A stretch of 64,000 bases of DNA from Rhizobium sp. TH135 (GCF_002855515.1 NZ_PKRP01000002.1:729267-793266), one strand, 5' to 3'; shown: positions 28,259-37,622, counted from the first letter of the stretch. Notes: generated from the sequence alone by a model not told the origin. A program made the numbers and translations.

Positions 28259-29119
28259 ATGCACCCCTCCGAGCATAGAGATGCGGCGGCGAGTTTCGAT
28301 CCCCTGAGGCGCAAGCTGATGCGGCTCGCCTATCGCATGCTGGGCTCGGTCACGGATGCCGAAGACATGCTGCAGGAGGCCTTCATCCGCTGGATGAGGG
28401 CCGATCGCCACGAGATCCGCGAGCCCGAGGCCTTTCTCCGCCGCGTAGTCACAAGGCTTTGCCTCGACCAGCTGAAATCGGCCCGTCTTACGCGCGAGAC
28501 CTATATCGGCCCCTGGCTGCCGGAACCGGTGCTCGAAGACGAGGACGAGCCAGAGGACGTGACCCTGCCGCTGATGCTGGCGCTGGAGCGGCTGTCGCCC
28601 TTAGAGCGGGCAGCCCTGCTGCTCCACGATGTCTTCGGCCTGCCTTTCGAGGAGATCGCCGAAACCCTGGACCGCGACGTCGCCGCCTGCCGGCAGCTCG
28701 CAGCCAGAGCACGCCGCAACGTGCGGGAAGCACGAACCCGCTACACCATCGACGCCAAGCGCGGGCTGGAGATGGCAGAGGCCTTCTTCACCGCCTCGCG
28801 CAGCGGCGATATGACGGCACTTTCCGCCATGCTGGCGGCTGATGTCGGCCTGCATTCCGATGGCGGCGGCAAGCGACAGGCGGCGATCGCACCGATCCTC
28901 GGCCACGAGGCGGTGATGAAGGTTCATACCTATCTCTCGGAAAAGATCTGGCCTGCGGGATCAGCACTCCTGCGTGTCGGCCTCATCAACGGCCTGCCGG
29001 GCTTTGTCACCCGCGAGGCGGACGGCGAGTTGCAGACGACGGCGCTGCAGATCGAAGACGGCGCAATCACCGCCATCTACGTCATGCGCAATCCCGACAA
29101 GCTCAAGCATCTGCATTGA
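28259..29119 (+). CDS. ECF41-group sigma factor with SnoaL-like C-terminal extension
   Basis: This 286-residue sigma factor has sigma region 2 (AYRMLGSVTDAEDMLQEAF), a WLPEP linker motif, sigma region 4 (LSPLERAALLLHDVFGLPFEEIA), and a SnoaL-like domain (about residues 165-286) with the DGGGK and NPDKL signatures. WLPEP, DGGGK and NPDKL together identify ECF41, in which the C-terminal domain replaces a separate anti-sigma factor. The gene is linked to a CMD-family gene, the usual ECF41 partner, and the predicted ECF41 promoter upstream suggests positive autoregulation. The inducing signal is unknown. Start ATG 28259 follows TAAGGAG. Confidence 0.95.
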   Translation: MHPSEHRDAAASFDPLRRKLMRLAYRMLGSVTDAEDMLQEAFIRWMRADRHEIREPEAFLRRVVTRLCLDQLKSARLTRETYIGPWLPEPVLEDEDEPEDVTLPLMLALERLSPLERAALLLHDVFGLPFEEIAETLDRDVAACRQLAARARRNVREARTRYTIDAKRGLEMAEAFFTASRSGDMTALSAMLAADVGLHSDGGGKRQAAIAPILGHEAVMKVHTYLSEKIWPAGSALLRVGLINGLPGFVTREADGELQTTALQIEDGAITAIYVMRNPDKLKHLH

Positions 29120-29304
29120 AGGGTTGGGAGGTCGTCGGTCCGCAGCCGGAAGAACCGGACCGTACGCGCCCGCGACCTGCACATCGCAGGGGCCGCGCGT
29201 AACCATCCGCTTTTGCCAAGGGGCGATTGCCCCCAGGCTGGCCAGGGGCTAACGTCCGGACACCGCATGTCCGCGCGCTCTCGTCCCCTCCGGAGTCCCC
29301 ACCC

Positions 29305-29601
29305 ATGCCCGGCTATTCCGCCCGTCCGCCCGCCATCCCGACTGTTGTTCTCGATGATGCCGTCACCCGCATCACCCGCTGGGATTTCGAGCCGGGTGCC
29401 GCGACCGGGCATCACACCCATGGCCTCGGCTATGTCGTCGTGCCGATGACCGATTGCCATTTCCTCATCGAGGATGCCTCGGGCGAACGCCGCGTCACTG
29501 CCAAAGTCGGCGAGGCCTATCGCCGCGATGCCGGCGTCGAGCACAATGTGATCAATGGCGGCGACCAGCCGATGAGCTTCATTGAGATCGAGTACAAATG
29601 A
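29305..29601 (+). CDS. Small cupin-domain protein
   Basis: This 98-residue single-domain cupin has the first metal motif (GHHTHGLGYVVVP) and the second (DAGVEHNVINGG), so a metal-binding beta-barrel is expected. Its ligand or substrate is unknown. Its TGA overlaps the start of the next gene in an ATGA arrangement, so the two act together or are at least translationally coupled. The longer frame upstream has no credible protein character, so ATG 29305 is used. Confidence 0.85.
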   Translation: MPGYSARPPAIPTVVLDDAVTRITRWDFEPGAATGHHTHGLGYVVVPMTDCHFLIEDASGERRVTAKVGEAYRRDAGVEHNVINGGDQPMSFIEIEYK

Positions 29602-30524
29602 GCTTGGCCGACAATCAGCCGGTGCCGCAGTTCATCACCGAGTTCGAGCCGCAGTATGGCGTGGCGGCGCCGGTGGCAGATGGCGTCCAGCGCCTCACCG
29701 CGCCCAATCCCAGCCCTTTCACCTTTCACGGCACCAACACCTATATTGTAGGCCGGCAATCCCTCTGCGTCATCGATCCCGGGCCTGACAATGATGCGCA
29801 TTTCGAAGCGCTGATGGCAGCCCTTGAGGGCAGGCAGGTGACCCACATCGCCGTCAGCCATACACACCGCGACCATTCCCCGCTCGCCCGCCGGCTGAAA
29901 GCCGCAACCGGCGCCGTGATCGTCGCCGAAGGCCCGCACCGACCGTCGCGACCGCTCTTCGAAGGCGAGGTGAACCCCTTCGCCGAAAGCTCCGACACCG
30001 ATTTCGTCCCCGACCTGGCGCTTGCCGACGGCGCGACCGTCGAAGGCGATGGCTGGCGCCTCACCGCCGTGCACACGCCGGGGCATACGGCCAACCACGC
30101 TGCTTTCGCCCTCGAAGACAGCGGCATCCTCTTTTCCGCCGATCATGTGATGGCCTGGGCGACCTCGATCGTCGCACCCCCGGATGGCGCCATGAGCGAC
30201 TACATGGCCTCGCTCGAACGGCTGCTGGAGCGCAACGACCGGCTCTATCTTCCCGGCCATGGCGGCCCGGTCACCGAGCCCCACGCCTTCGTCCGCGCCT
30301 TGCACACCCACCGTCGCCTGCGCGAACGCGCCCTGCTGGAGCGGATCCGCAAGGGCGACCGCCTGATCGCCGACATGGTCAAGGTCATCTACGCCACGAC
30401 CGATCCGCGCCTGCATGGGGCGGCAGCCCTCTCGGTGCTCGCCCATATCGAGGATCTCGTGGAGAAGGGGCTGATTGCCACGGACGGCCCGCCGAAACTC
30501 TTGGGCGAATATCGACCGGGCTGA
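29598..30524 (+). CDS. Metallo-beta-lactamase-fold hydrolase (LACTB2-like)
   Basis: This 308-residue cytoplasmic MBL-fold protein has the zinc motif SHTHRDHSP (HxHxDH), the following HTPGHTANH and SADHVMAW ligands, and a C-terminal winged-helix-like segment (LAHIEDLVEKGLI), as in the LACTB2 type. Relatives include RNA or thioester hydrolases, so the substrate is open. It is coupled to the cupin gene by a 4-base overlap. Confidence 0.85.
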   Translation: MSLADNQPVPQFITEFEPQYGVAAPVADGVQRLTAPNPSPFTFHGTNTYIVGRQSLCVIDPGPDNDAHFEALMAALEGRQVTHIAVSHTHRDHSPLARRLKAATGAVIVAEGPHRPSRPLFEGEVNPFAESSDTDFVPDLALADGATVEGDGWRLTAVHTPGHTANHAAFALEDSGILFSADHVMAWATSIVAPPDGAMSDYMASLERLLERNDRLYLPGHGGPVTEPHAFVRALHTHRRLRERALLERIRKGDRLIADMVKVIYATTDPRLHGAAALSVLAHIEDLVEKGLIATDGPPKLLGEYRPG

Positions 30525-30590
30525 GCATGCACGATTGCTCTCAAGCCGACCCTCGTCTTCAGGGAGCGCTTGCACAGCGCCGGGCGAACC

Positions 30591-31532
30591 TCAGTTCCCC
30601 GCAATCCCCAAAAGTTCCGCATCCAGCGCATGCAGGAAATCTTCGGCGATCCGGTCGCTGATGCCAAGGTCATGCGGCCCGTAGCGCGAGGCGACCCGCA
30701 TATCGACCAGGGTCATCTCCGCCTCTTCGCGCAAGCGCACGACCGCATCGAAGGGCAGGCCGAACACGAGCGTGCGGGTGGAAAATTGCAGGCGCGCCGT
30801 GCCTTCCGGCTCGCCGTCGGAAAGCGGCACGAGCAAGCTGGGCTCCGGCCGCGCGGTCGGCAGAGGCCCGCTTTCCGGCAGGGCCTCGTCGGCGGCAGGC
30901 GGCGTAACACCCCCGGGTGTCTCGACCACAACAGGGCTTTCCGCCGTCGGGCGCAGCTCCAGCGCCGGCAGGCCATATTCCTCGCCGCGGCTTGCCGTCA
31001 CCACCAGCCGGTTTTCCGCCGCCACCTTGCGCACGGCCTCATAGACGCGGTCGATCGCCCCTTCGTAGCGGCGCCCATTGAGGCCGGGATAGGCGGCAAG
31101 CTGAGCTGCATCGGCGTTCTCGGGCATGGCAGGGCGCGGCAGAAGATGCTGCTCCGCAGTCGGCACGGAAACCCAGGCGGGCCGGTCGGACAGATCGGTT
31201 GCCACTTCGGTGAGCGGCGGCTTGGTTATGTAGAGATAATAGCCATAGGCCGGCAGTCCGAGCGGGAGCGCCGCATAGATGAGCGCCCAGGCGGCCGCGA
31301 CCCCGCCCAGGGCCCCAACCTGCCAAAGCCTGGCCAATCCCAGAAGCGCCAGCGGCACGGAAAGGGCGGCAGGCACCGCGCAAACCAGCACCAACAGAAC
31401 GAAATCCGGCGTGGCGAGCGGCCCGAAGCGATGCGCCACCACCACGACAACCAGCATGCCGAGCGCAAACAAGGCCAGCCGCCGCGCAAGAAAGGCGGAG
31501 CGGGACACCGGACGGTCATAGCGGACGAGCAT
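30591..31532 (-). CDS. DUF1499-family membrane protein
   Basis: This 313-residue protein has four hydrophobic helices in the first 105 residues, followed by a soluble DUF1499 domain (about 105-305). Typical family features are KPPLTEVATDLSDRPAW near the start of the domain and SRYGPHDLGISDRIAEDFL at its end. DUF1499 has no assigned function. It follows another membrane-protein gene on the same strand, with an 86-base gap. Confidence 0.75.
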   Translation of the reverse strand: MLVRYDRPVSRSAFLARRLALFALGMLVVVVVAHRFGPLATPDFVLLVLVCAVPAALSVPLALLGLARLWQVGALGGVAAAWALIYAALPLGLPAYGYYLYITKPPLTEVATDLSDRPAWVSVPTAEQHLLPRPAMPENADAAQLAAYPGLNGRRYEGAIDRVYEAVRKVAAENRLVVTASRGEEYGLPALELRPTAESPVVVETPGGVTPPAADEALPESGPLPTARPEPSLLVPLSDGEPEGTARLQFSTRTLVFGLPFDAVVRLREEAEMTLVDMRVASRYGPHDLGISDRIAEDFLHALDAELLGIAGN

Positions 31533-31618
31533 GCGGATCTACCGGAATCAGGAGGCGTTTCGCCCAAGGTGTAACGGCTTGCGCGAAGGGCGTCGACAGA
31601 CAAAGCGAGCGACCAAGC

Positions 31619-32638
31619 TCAAGGCTGGTTATTGCGCCCACCACCCAAAAGCGGATTGTCGCCGAGTTCCGGTGCCGGAATGCCGCCGTCTGGCGGTGCG
31701 CCGTCAAAACCATCCGGCGCCTCCATCAGCCCTTCCTCGATCGCGGGATCGAGCGGCGGCAGCGCCGGGGCGTCAAGCGTCACACCCCCGTCGGGCAGGC
31801 TCGGATCGGCAAGCGGCGGCGCATCGGGGGCAAGCGGCACATAGAGCGAGACGGTGACGATGACGGCGATTACCATCAGCCAGGAGCCGATGATCCGGGC
31901 AGGGATAGTCAGCCACCCACCCCGGAAGGGCCTCAGCATCAGGCCTGGAACCAACAGGATCCACAGGGCCCCGAGGACGGCGGAGAAGGCAAACTCCTTG
32001 ATGCCGATGCCGAAATCATCAAGCCCGATGAAGAGCGACAGCGAAAAGCCAACCACGACCGCGGCCACTGGCGCCACAAACCGGCGCAGAGATGCCGGCA
32101 GCCAAAGCACCACACCCGAGAGCATCACTGCGACGGGCGCGATCAGGAAGAGTTCGTGACCGAGCGGGCTCTGTAGGATCGCATGGAAGATCGGGTCGAA
32201 GAAGACAAGCATGGGCGCAACGACGCCGAGGAAGGCAAGCGCGATCGCCAGGACCTCGCTTCGACGCTCTGCCATGCCGATGGCGACGGATAGGCCCAGC
32301 ATGGCCAGCACGAGGTCGTAGATGGAAAGCGTGAAGAGATAACCGAGCTCGAAGAAGGCGAATTCATGCTGAATGACGAGGGAGGCAGCGACCGTTGCCA
32401 CGCCGAGAAGGAAGACGAGAAACGCGGCCTGAAAGGCCCGCGTCTGCACACCAGCCAGGAAGCGCGCACGCCCACCCTGCATTTTGCCGTCCAGGGCCCG
32501 AGGTGAAAGCGCAGTATCAGCGGCCAGAGCGCGAGAGCCTGAAGCGGGAGCGCCAGCCGCAGGTTTCGCCGCCTGCCCATGGCCTGCGCCCGCGCTGTTG
32601 CGTCCTGTCTTCCTGTGTGGCTGCTTCTGCTTCTTCAT
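31619..32638 (-). CDS. Polytopic membrane protein of unknown function
   Basis: This 339-residue protein has an Ala/Gly/Lys-rich N-terminal tail (to about residue 60), seven or so predicted transmembrane helices (about 65-270), and a Pro/Asp/Gly-rich, acidic C-terminal tail (APDAPPLADPSLPDGG onwards). I recognise no family. It is upstream of the DUF1499 gene on the same strand and probably shares its transcript. The low-complexity tails suggest exposed flexible ends. Confidence 0.55.
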   Translation of the reverse strand: MKKQKQPHRKTGRNSAGAGHGQAAKPAAGAPASGSRALAADTALSPRALDGKMQGGRARFLAGVQTRAFQAAFLVFLLGVATVAASLVIQHEFAFFELGYLFTLSIYDLVLAMLGLSVAIGMAERRSEVLAIALAFLGVVAPMLVFFDPIFHAILQSPLGHELFLIAPVAVMLSGVVLWLPASLRRFVAPVAAVVVGFSLSLFIGLDDFGIGIKEFAFSAVLGALWILLVPGLMLRPFRGGWLTIPARIIGSWLMVIAVIVTVSLYVPLAPDAPPLADPSLPDGGVTLDAPALPPLDPAIEEGLMEAPDGFDGAPPDGGIPAPELGDNPLLGGGRNNQP

Positions 32639-32747
32639 GTCCGTGACCTGATCTGGCGCCGGAAGGCGTGTACATGCCTATTCCACAGCACACTTGATTT
32701 GTCACCGCAGCCTGCTGCAGTCTCTGATCAGAGGGAAGGGAAGTCCT

Positions 32748-33074
32748 ATGGCTATTGTCATGCTGTCGGCTGTCACGCGTGTCGAACGAAAGGCAGCAAC
32801 AAGCTTCGTCTTCGACACCGTCAACCGCCTCGGCGGCTGGATCGACGACACGCGCATGTATTCCAACCTGATGAACACGATCCGCCTGACGCTCCCGGCC
32901 AGCGCCTTTGCCGAGCTGGTCACGGTCCTCACGGAGGCGGGCATTGCCGTCGACCCGCCGGAGGGTTTGGGCGAGATCCGTGATCCCGCCGCCGAGCGCA
33001 TGGCGACCCTGCAACTTACCTTCATTCACGACGAGCCGGATCTGAAACGGGAAATACCGGCGGTCCCCGGCTAG
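32748..33074 (+). CDS. Hypothetical protein, 108 aa
   Basis: This small soluble protein has a mixed alpha/beta pattern (VMLSAVTRVERKAATSFVFDTVNRLGGWIDDTRMYSN) and an acidic C-terminus. I recognise no family; the pattern resembles a single regulatory-like domain. A GGGAAGG motif precedes the ATG, and a bidirectional terminator follows about 40 bases after the stop. Confidence 0.6.
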   Translation: MAIVMLSAVTRVERKAATSFVFDTVNRLGGWIDDTRMYSNLMNTIRLTLPASAFAELVTVLTEAGIAVDPPEGLGEIRDPAAERMATLQLTFIHDEPDLKREIPAVPG

Positions 33075-33111
33075 CCAGAACAAACAGTCGCTCGACTGCC
33101 TGGAGATGAGA

Positions 33112-33139
33112 AAAACCCGGCAGTCGCCCGCCGGGTTTT
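33112..33139. terminator. Bidirectional Rho-independent terminator
   Basis: A run of A, CCCGGC, a 7-9 base loop, GCCGGG and a run of T form a symmetrical hairpin between two convergent genes. It can terminate transcription from either side. Confidence 0.85.
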
Positions 33140-33169
33140 CGCGTTGTTCTCTAGATCTGGCCTGAGAGA

Positions 33170-33730
33170 TCAGGCCGCGCGGCGCTCGTGGCGGCCTTCC
33201 TCGATCTCCTCGACGATCTTCGCGACGAAGGCATTGAGATCGTCAGGATTGCGCGAGGTGATGATGCCCTGGTCGGTGACCACGGCCTCGTCGCGCCAGT
33301 CGGCTCCGGCATTGATCATGTCGGTCTTGATCGACGAGAAGGAGGTCGCCTTGCGGCCCTTGACGGCGCCGGCCTCGATCAGCAGCCACGGACCATGGCA
33401 GACAGCCGCAACCGTTTTGCCGGAGTTGATGAAGGTCTTCACCAGGTCGACGGCCTTCTGTTCCTTGCGCAACAGGTCCGGATTGATCTGGCCGCCGGGA
33501 ATGACGAGCGCGTCGAAATCATCGATCTTGACCTCGTCGAGGGTCAGATCAACGTCGACGGTGTCGCCCCAGTTTTCAGCATCCCAGCTCTTGATCGGCG
33601 CCTTTTCGAGCGAGGCGATGCTGACCGAAGCGCCCTTGGCCGTCAGCTGCTCGAGCGGCACACGCAGCTCGGAACGCTCGTAGCCATGCGTGGCGATGAT
33701 CAGGATGCGGGCGGAAGTAATGGAGGGCAT
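33170..33730 (-). CDS. PfpI/DJ-1-family protein
   Basis: This 186-residue protein has the DJ-1/PfpI (class I glutamine amidotransferase-like) fold. The nucleophile elbow is AVCHGPWLL (Cys near residue 110), the acidic residue lies in the N-terminal GYERSEL region, and the strand LVIPGGQINPDLLR leads to the elbow. Members are reported as proteases, deglycases or chaperones, commonly linked to stress. The start is ATG 33730; the frame is open upstream. It shares a terminator with the neighbouring plus-strand gene. Confidence 0.88.
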   Translation of the reverse strand: MPSITSARILIIATHGYERSELRVPLEQLTAKGASVSIASLEKAPIKSWDAENWGDTVDVDLTLDEVKIDDFDALVIPGGQINPDLLRKEQKAVDLVKTFINSGKTVAAVCHGPWLLIEAGAVKGRKATSFSSIKTDMINAGADWRDEAVVTDQGIITSRNPDDLNAFVAKIVEEIEEGRHERRAA

Positions 33731-33901
33731 GAGATGTCCTTTCGTCGGGGTTTCTCTCGTGGGGATGTGAGAGAAACGACCTGCCCGCCGCATCGTTCCG
33801 GGAAAAACTGCAAAGTCCCAGCGTGAAGGTGTTGCCGCCCGGCTTAGGCTTTGATAATCAGGCCGCGATTTGCAGCGCCGCCCGCGGCCTCGCAATCCTG
33901 T

Positions 33902-33976
33902 TGGGGCGTCGCCAAGCGGTAAGGCATCGGTTTTTGGTACCGACATTCCCAGGTTCGAATCCTGGCGCCCCAGCCA
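33902..33976 (+). tRNA. tRNA-Gln (anticodon TTG)
   Basis: The 75-base gene includes an encoded CCA. Acceptor TGGGGCG pairs with CGCCCCA, the anticodon loop TTTTGGT has anticodon TTG, and the T arm holds GGTTCGAATCC. It stands between the PfpI gene and the iron island. Confidence 0.97.
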
Positions 33977-33993
33977 CCGTCAAATCCGCCCCT

Positions 33994-34767
33994 TCACGCT
34001 GACCCCAGCCGCGCATATTGCAGCGCTAGCCGCATGCCGCCCGCCTCCACCACCGGCACCGAAAACCCGTAGATCGCCTCCAGCACCTCCGAGCGCATGA
34101 TCGCGTCAGGCGTCCCATCGGCTTCGATGCGGCCGTTTTTCATCGCGATGATCCGGTCGGCGCTGGCAGACGCATGGTTGATGTCGTGTAGCACGATGAC
34201 GATGGTGCGGCCGGTCTCGTCGGCGAGCCGGCGCAGTTCCAGCATCAGCTGGCGGGCGTGATACATGTCGAGATTGTTCAGGGGTTCGTCGAGCAGGATA
34301 TAGTCAGTCCCTTGCGCATAGGTCATCGCCACCATCACCCGCTGCCGCTGCCCGCCGGAGAGCCGGTCGAGCGAGCGGTTGGCAAGGCCTTCGAGTTCGA
34401 AGCGGGCAAGCGCCTCCTCGACCATCGCCTTGTCCTCCGCCGTCATCCGCCCGCCAGTATGCGGAAAGCGGCCAAAGCCGACCATTTCGCGCACGGTGAC
34501 GCGCGGCGGGGGGCCAGAGTCTTGCCTCAGAATCGCGAGCTTCTTGGCCAGTACCTTGCCGGGTGTCGAGCCGACCGGCAGTCCGTCGATGGTGATGGAT
34601 CCCTGCTGCAGCGGCAACAGCCGGGCGGCGAGCGAGAGGAGGGTGGATTTGCCCGCACCGTTCGGGCCAACCAGGGCGGTCAGGCCACCTCGGGGCAGGG
34701 TGAGGTCGATGCCCTCGAGCACGCGCTGTCCCTCGCGATCAAGGCTGACGGATTGGATTTCGATCAT
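33994..34767 (-). CDS. Ferric-siderophore ABC transporter ATPase
   Basis: This 257-residue cytoplasmic ATPase of the FecE/FepC type has Walker A GPNGAGKST, signature LSGGQRQRV, Walker B YILLDEPLNNLD and the H-loop VIVLHDINHA. It is the last of four overlapping minus-strand genes that form a complete Fe-chelate importer with the two FecCD permeases and the binding protein. It starts inside the end of the preceding permease gene (4-base overlap). Confidence 0.92.
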   Translation of the reverse strand: MIEIQSVSLDREGQRVLEGIDLTLPRGGLTALVGPNGAGKSTLLSLAARLLPLQQGSITIDGLPVGSTPGKVLAKKLAILRQDSGPPPRVTVREMVGFGRFPHTGGRMTAEDKAMVEEALARFELEGLANRSLDRLSGGQRQRVMVAMTYAQGTDYILLDEPLNNLDMYHARQLMLELRRLADETGRTIVIVLHDINHASASADRIIAMKNGRIEADGTPDAIMRSEVLEAIYGFSVPVVEAGGMRLALQYARLGSA

Positions 34768-35708
34768 CGTGTGCGCCTCGCAAACAGAAGCAGGATGAAG
34801 ACAAGGCCGCCGAAGAAATCGACGACGACAGAGAGTGTGCCGGCCTGGCCAAGCCCGTGCTGCAACAGCGTCTGGCCGCCGACCAGCACGATGACGCCGA
34901 GCAGCATAGCAACCACGAAGACGGAAGCATGCCGGCGCGAGGATGTGAGCCGTTCGGCAAGCGCTGCGATCAACAGGCCGAAAAAGGTAACGGGGCCGAC
35001 GAGCGCAGTGGAAACGGCGACCAGCAGCGACACGGTGATGAGCTGCACCAGCACTAACAGGTTCCAGTCGACGCCGAGGCCGATCGCCGTGTCGCGTCCG
35101 AGTGCGGCGATATCAAGCTGATGGCGGCGGGAAAAGAGGAAGTCGCAGGCCAGCACCGTGACGAGGGCTGCGATGGCGAGCAGATCGGTATTCGGCGCGG
35201 AGAAGTTGGCATACATCGCCCGCTGCGCAACGGCGAATTCCTGCGGATCGATCAGCCGTGCCAGGAGATTGGTCAGGCTGCGGAAGAGGCCGCCGATCAC
35301 GACGCCGGCGAGCAGCATCAGCGTCAAGTCCATCCGGCTTTTGAACGCCGGCCACAGGATCAGCATGGCAAGCAGCATCAGGGCGGATGCCTCCATGCCG
35401 AATTTCAGATGCGGCGAGAGCGAGACATAACCCAGCCCGCCCAGCGCAAAGACGAGCGCTGCCTGACCAAACTGGTAAAGCGCGTCGAGGCCCATGATCG
35501 AGGGTGTGAGGATGCGGTTGCCGGTGATCGTCTGGAAGGTGACGGTCGAGAGCGCGATGGCGACGGCGACGGTCACTAGCGCCGCGAGCCGGATACCGCG
35601 CAGCTCCAGCGCAAAGGCGATATTGCCGCGCAGATTGACCGTCATGAAGGCGATGATGGCTGAGAGCGCAAGACAGAGAAGAAGGCCGATGATGATCCGG
35701 TCACGCAT
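34764..35708 (-). CDS. Ferric-siderophore ABC permease (FecCD family, FatC-like)
   Basis: This 314-residue inner-membrane permease has about nine helices and contains AIALSTVTFQTITGNRILTPSIMGLDALY, the family-typical segment. With the upstream permease it forms the membrane dimer, comparable to FatC with FatD. Overlap with both neighbouring genes indicates translational coupling. Confidence 0.88.
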   Translation of the reverse strand: MRDRIIIGLLLCLALSAIIAFMTVNLRGNIAFALELRGIRLAALVTVAVAIALSTVTFQTITGNRILTPSIMGLDALYQFGQAALVFALGGLGYVSLSPHLKFGMEASALMLLAMLILWPAFKSRMDLTLMLLAGVVIGGLFRSLTNLLARLIDPQEFAVAQRAMYANFSAPNTDLLAIAALVTVLACDFLFSRRHQLDIAALGRDTAIGLGVDWNLLVLVQLITVSLLVAVSTALVGPVTFFGLLIAALAERLTSSRRHASVFVVAMLLGVIVLVGGQTLLQHGLGQAGTLSVVVDFFGGLVFILLLFARRTR

Positions 35709-36678
35709 CGCGACGCTCCCTGAGGATGAACCAGAGGAAGACCGCCGGTCCGATCACGCCCATCACGGTGCCGACGGGGATCTCGTAAGGAAAGCGCATG
35801 ACGCGGCCCGCAATATCGGAGGCGAGAACGAGGATCGCCCCGCCGAGCGCCACGAGCGGCAGCGTGCCGCGCAGATTGTCGCCCGAGAGGCGTGAGACGA
35901 GATTGGGCACGACCAGGCCGACAAAGGGGATGAGCCCGACGACGATGACCGAGAGCGCCGACATGACGGAGACCAGCACCAGCCCGATCTGGGTCATCCG
36001 GCGATAATCGATGCCGAGGCTGGTCGCCTGGTCCTCGCCAAGCGCCATGATCGTCAGCCGGTCGGCAATCAGGATCGCCGCCGCGACGATGACGACTGCG
36101 ACGAAGAGCAGCTCATAACGGCCCTTCAGTACGCCGGAGAATTCGCCATTGGTCCAAATGTCGAGATATTGCAGGAGATCGGTCTGCCAGGCGACATAGG
36201 TGACGGCAGCCCCCACCACGCCACCATAGACGAGGCCGAAGAGCGGAACGAGATGCGGCTGTTCCGGCGGCAGGCGATGGGCGGTCGCAAGAAACAGCGC
36301 CGTGCCGATGAGCGCGCAGCCGCTGGCGACGAGTGCTTTCACCCCGAGGCCCGCAGCCGGCAGAAACAGCGTCACGATCAGGATGCCGAGCGCTGCACTC
36401 TGGGCAGTACCTGCCGTCGAGGGCTCGACGAAACGATTGCGCGTCAGCGTCTGCATGATCTGGCCGGCAACGGCGAGCCCCGCACCGCAGAGGACGGCAG
36501 CGAGCGTGCGCGGCAGCCGGCTGATGGCCATGAGATCGGCAAAGGGCATCGCACTGTCAGTGCCGGAGAGCGACAGCTCCTGCACGCCGATGGCAAGGCT
36601 CAACACGACGAGAAGCGCCAGGCAGAGCCCGGCGCCAATCATCACGCGGCGATGTGGTGTATCAGCGATGGCAGACAT
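35701..36678 (-). CDS. Ferric-siderophore ABC permease (FecCD family, FatD-like)
   Basis: This 325-residue polytopic permease includes the FecCD region PRTLAAVLCGAGLAVAGQIMQTLTRNRFVEPSTAG and the later LVGLIPFVGLVVPNLVSRLSG segment, both typical of the BtuC/FecCD fold. The ATG (36678) overlaps the stop of the binding-protein gene (TGATG). Confidence 0.9.
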   Translation of the reverse strand: MSAIADTPHRRVMIGAGLCLALLVVLSLAIGVQELSLSGTDSAMPFADLMAISRLPRTLAAVLCGAGLAVAGQIMQTLTRNRFVEPSTAGTAQSAALGILIVTLFLPAAGLGVKALVASGCALIGTALFLATAHRLPPEQPHLVPLFGLVYGGVVGAAVTYVAWQTDLLQYLDIWTNGEFSGVLKGRYELLFVAVVIVAAAILIADRLTIMALGEDQATSLGIDYRRMTQIGLVLVSVMSALSVIVVGLIPFVGLVVPNLVSRLSGDNLRGTLPLVALGGAILVLASDIAGRVMRFPYEIPVGTVMGVIGPAVFLWFILRERRDA

Positions 36679-37589
36679 CACTGGCTGGCGGAGAAGGCGG
36701 CCTCGATGGAGGCCAGCACCCGTTCGGTGGCCTTCAATCCGCCGGCTGCGATGTAGAAATCCGCCGAGGGCAGATAGATCACCTGACCGCTCTTCCAGGC
36801 CGTGGTCTCTGCGACCAGCGCATTGTCGAGCGTTGCCTTGGCATTCTGGTCATTGGCGCCGATAGCGGCCGCGCGGTCGAGAACCAGCAGCCAGTCGGGA
36901 TTGGCCTTGGCGATGAACTCGAAGGAGACCGGCTCGCCATGGGTGGCGGCTTCGACATCCTCCACTGCCGGCGGCAGGTCGAGCGCCTTGTGCACCCAGC
37001 CGAAGCGGGAATCGATCCCGTAAGCGGTGATCTTCGGCCCGTTGGTCATCAGGATCAGACCCTTGCCCTTGCCCTGAACGGCGGCCTTGGCGCGGGCAAG
37101 CGCTGCGTCGAATTCCGCAACCGCCTTCTCAGCCTCCGCCTGTTTGCCAAAGATCGCACCATAGGTCGTGGCCCGCTCGCGTGCCTGGTCGACCACATCG
37201 ACACCGTCCATGGTCATGTCGAGCGAGGGCGCGACCTTGCCCGTTTCCTTTTCCTTGCCGGAGGAGCGACCGCCGACGATGATCAGGTCAGGCGCAAGCG
37301 CGCTCAAGGCTTCGAGATTAGGCTCGAAGATGTCACCGACAACCTCGGCCTTGCCCTTCAGGTCGGAGAGTTCGGAGAGATAGAGGTTCTCCGGAATGCC
37401 CGCCGGCATCACGCCGATGGCCAGCAGGGTGTCGAGGGCGGCAATGTCGAAGACGGCAACCTTGGACGGCGTGCCCTCGACGGTAACCTTGCCGGCATAG
37501 GTCTCGACATCGAGTGCCAGCGCCGGCAGGGCGCCGAGGGTGAGGCCGGCGGCAAGCAACGCGCGGCGGGTAAAGGGGCGGATGGTCAT
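36678..37589 (-). CDS. Periplasmic siderophore-binding protein (FatB/CeuE-like)
   Basis: This 303-residue class III binding protein has a signal peptide with an RR pair (FTRRALLAAGLTLGALPALA) and no lipobox, as expected for a Gram-negative periplasmic protein. The Fe-chelate fold is apparent from VAVFDIAALDTLLAIGVMPAG, LEALSALAPDLIIVGGR and the C-terminal IYLPSADFYIAAGG. The family members I recall as closest in architecture (FatB, YclQ, CeuE) bind petrobactin or related catecholates, which matches the adjacent asb-like genes. There is a 33-base gap to the asbD/E-like gene upstream. Confidence 0.85.
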   Translation of the reverse strand: MTIRPFTRRALLAAGLTLGALPALALDVETYAGKVTVEGTPSKVAVFDIAALDTLLAIGVMPAGIPENLYLSELSDLKGKAEVVGDIFEPNLEALSALAPDLIIVGGRSSGKEKETGKVAPSLDMTMDGVDVVDQARERATTYGAIFGKQAEAEKAVAEFDAALARAKAAVQGKGKGLILMTNGPKITAYGIDSRFGWVHKALDLPPAVEDVEAATHGEPVSFEFIAKANPDWLLVLDRAAAIGANDQNAKATLDNALVAETTAWKSGQVIYLPSADFYIAAGGLKATERVLASIEAAFSASQ

Positions 37590-37622
37590 GGTCGTTTCTC
37601 CCAGATGTCAGATGGTCATGGA

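Noticed and set aside
29120..29304. Possible riboswitch upstream of the cupin gene
   Set aside because: Several short GC stems can be drawn, but no known aptamer core (SAM, cobalamin, TPP, glycine) can be matched.
31532..32638. Duplicate membrane-protein pair
   Set aside because: The two adjacent genes both have membrane parts, but their sequences do not align, so this is not a duplication.
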